Source: Calcarisporiella thermophila CBS 279.70 (lineage: Eukaryota > Calcarisporiellomycota). Taken from it: a stretch of DNA of 64,000 bases. Below, in pieces: positions 63,440 through 64,000 of this stretch. Every line of letters starts with the position of its first letter. The first letter of the stretch is position 1. The DNA is taken from NCBI RefSeq assembly GCF_041956535.1, contig NW_027192193.1, positions 173,530 to 237,529 on the forward strand, read 5' to 3'. A program made the translations under genes and the position numbers. The notes under the pieces were generated by a model. It was not told where the DNA came from, did no database searches, and saw nothing but the letters and a program-made list of their open reading frames with translations.

Positions 63440-64000
63440 TTTTGTCACACACCTGCGCTCTAGGAAATTAATTTGCTTTCAACGGCTGGCGGATTAATGC
63501 GTTCCATATGTATTAAATACGCGAAAATTGGTAATCTATTGCTCTGTGAGTGGGTGATTATGTGTTTTATTATGAAAACAATAGGGAAATTGTGTTAATA
63601 TGTGCTAATGTGCATTATCTTTATGAATATTTTTTCAAGGACGAAATAAACTGTACTACTCGCCCCTACAAAAAAAATATCATAACGAAATTTGTTAGAA
63701 AGTATAAATAAAACAATGATTTACCTCGATAAATCATAGTGAAATTTGATCAAATCAGGGGTGTAAGACTGATAAATTTGTAAAATTGGATAGTGGTTTT
63801 TCACGTGATATTAAATAACTGGCTGTAAACCTCTAGTTGCGAGTAATTAACGCTATGATATTGGTGTTTGAGATAATTCAATTTCGAAGTAGAGAATTAG
63901 GTTAAGTAAATCTGGCCCTAAAAAATCATCGTTCAGTTTGACTTGGCCCAGCTCCACGGCCGAAATCAATATTACGTTCTAAAATTATTATTACCTTTGT
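63440..64000. other. AT-rich end of window, no gene seen
   Basis: About 560 bases of AT-rich sequence with A runs near 63670. Nothing supported. Confidence 0.55.

Overview
The window is fungal nuclear DNA. It has many intron-bearing genes with short introns (about 50 to 140 bases, GTRNGT-type donors, CTAAC-type branch sites, YAG acceptors), and fungal hallmark families: a Pkc1-type kinase with HR1-C2-C1-kinase order, chitin deacetylase, Kre9/Knh-like and fasciclin GPI proteins, two Zn2Cys6 transcription factors and NTE1. XRCC2-, LITAF- and TMEM230-type genes argue against a Saccharomyces-like yeast. A filamentous, possibly early-diverging fungus (Mucoromycota or Zoopagomycota grade) or a basidiomycete fits; this placement is inference.

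Layout. 0-11 kb, plus strand: 3' end of a proline dehydrogenase with an EF-hand-like loop, a LITAF-domain protein, a kinesin-8 motor and a secreted/membrane kelch protein. 11.8-14.1 kb, minus: a Zn2Cys6-PAS regulator with a polyglutamine tract. 15-21.4 kb: Mob2-like kinase activator, GINS subunit Sld5, a mitochondrial-type YchF/Ola1 GTPase (minus) and argininosuccinate lyase. 21.8-22.9 kb: a tRNA-Trp gene with a cluster of poly(A)-tailed retrosequences just upstream of it. The largest is a dimeric SINE-like element with a tRNA-like head and a perfect 17-bp target-site duplication. 23.8-25.5 kb: a TMEM230-like membrane protein and a GPI-anchored Kre9/Knh-domain protein. 25.5-31 kb is mostly non-coding, with one weak gene and a 550-base assembly gap flanked by diverged inverted repeats. 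31-39.7 kb: Cfp1/Spp1, XRCC2-like and NTE1. 41-46 kb: a two-domain fasciclin GPI protein and a second Zn2Cys6 factor. 49-58.5 kb: chitin deacetylase, a D-2-hydroxyacid dehydrogenase, a single-pass membrane protein and protein kinase C. 58.5-64 kb is AT-rich and gene-poor, with a small secreted cysteine-rich protein, a proline-rich frame broken by TAG, and a Pmp3-like proteolipid.

Together the genes look like a core chromosome arm: cell-cycle and polarity functions (kinesin-8, Mob2, Sld5, Pkc), cell wall and surface (chitin deacetylase, Knh-like, fasciclin, kelch), lipid turnover (NTE1), chromatin and DNA repair (Cfp1, XRCC2-like) and amino-acid metabolism (proline dehydrogenase, argininosuccinate lyase). 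There is no operon-like logic and no recognisable biosynthetic gene cluster. The least ordinary region is the retrosequence cluster beside tRNA-Trp. All exon boundaries were deduced by eye from splice signals, frame continuity and family conservation.
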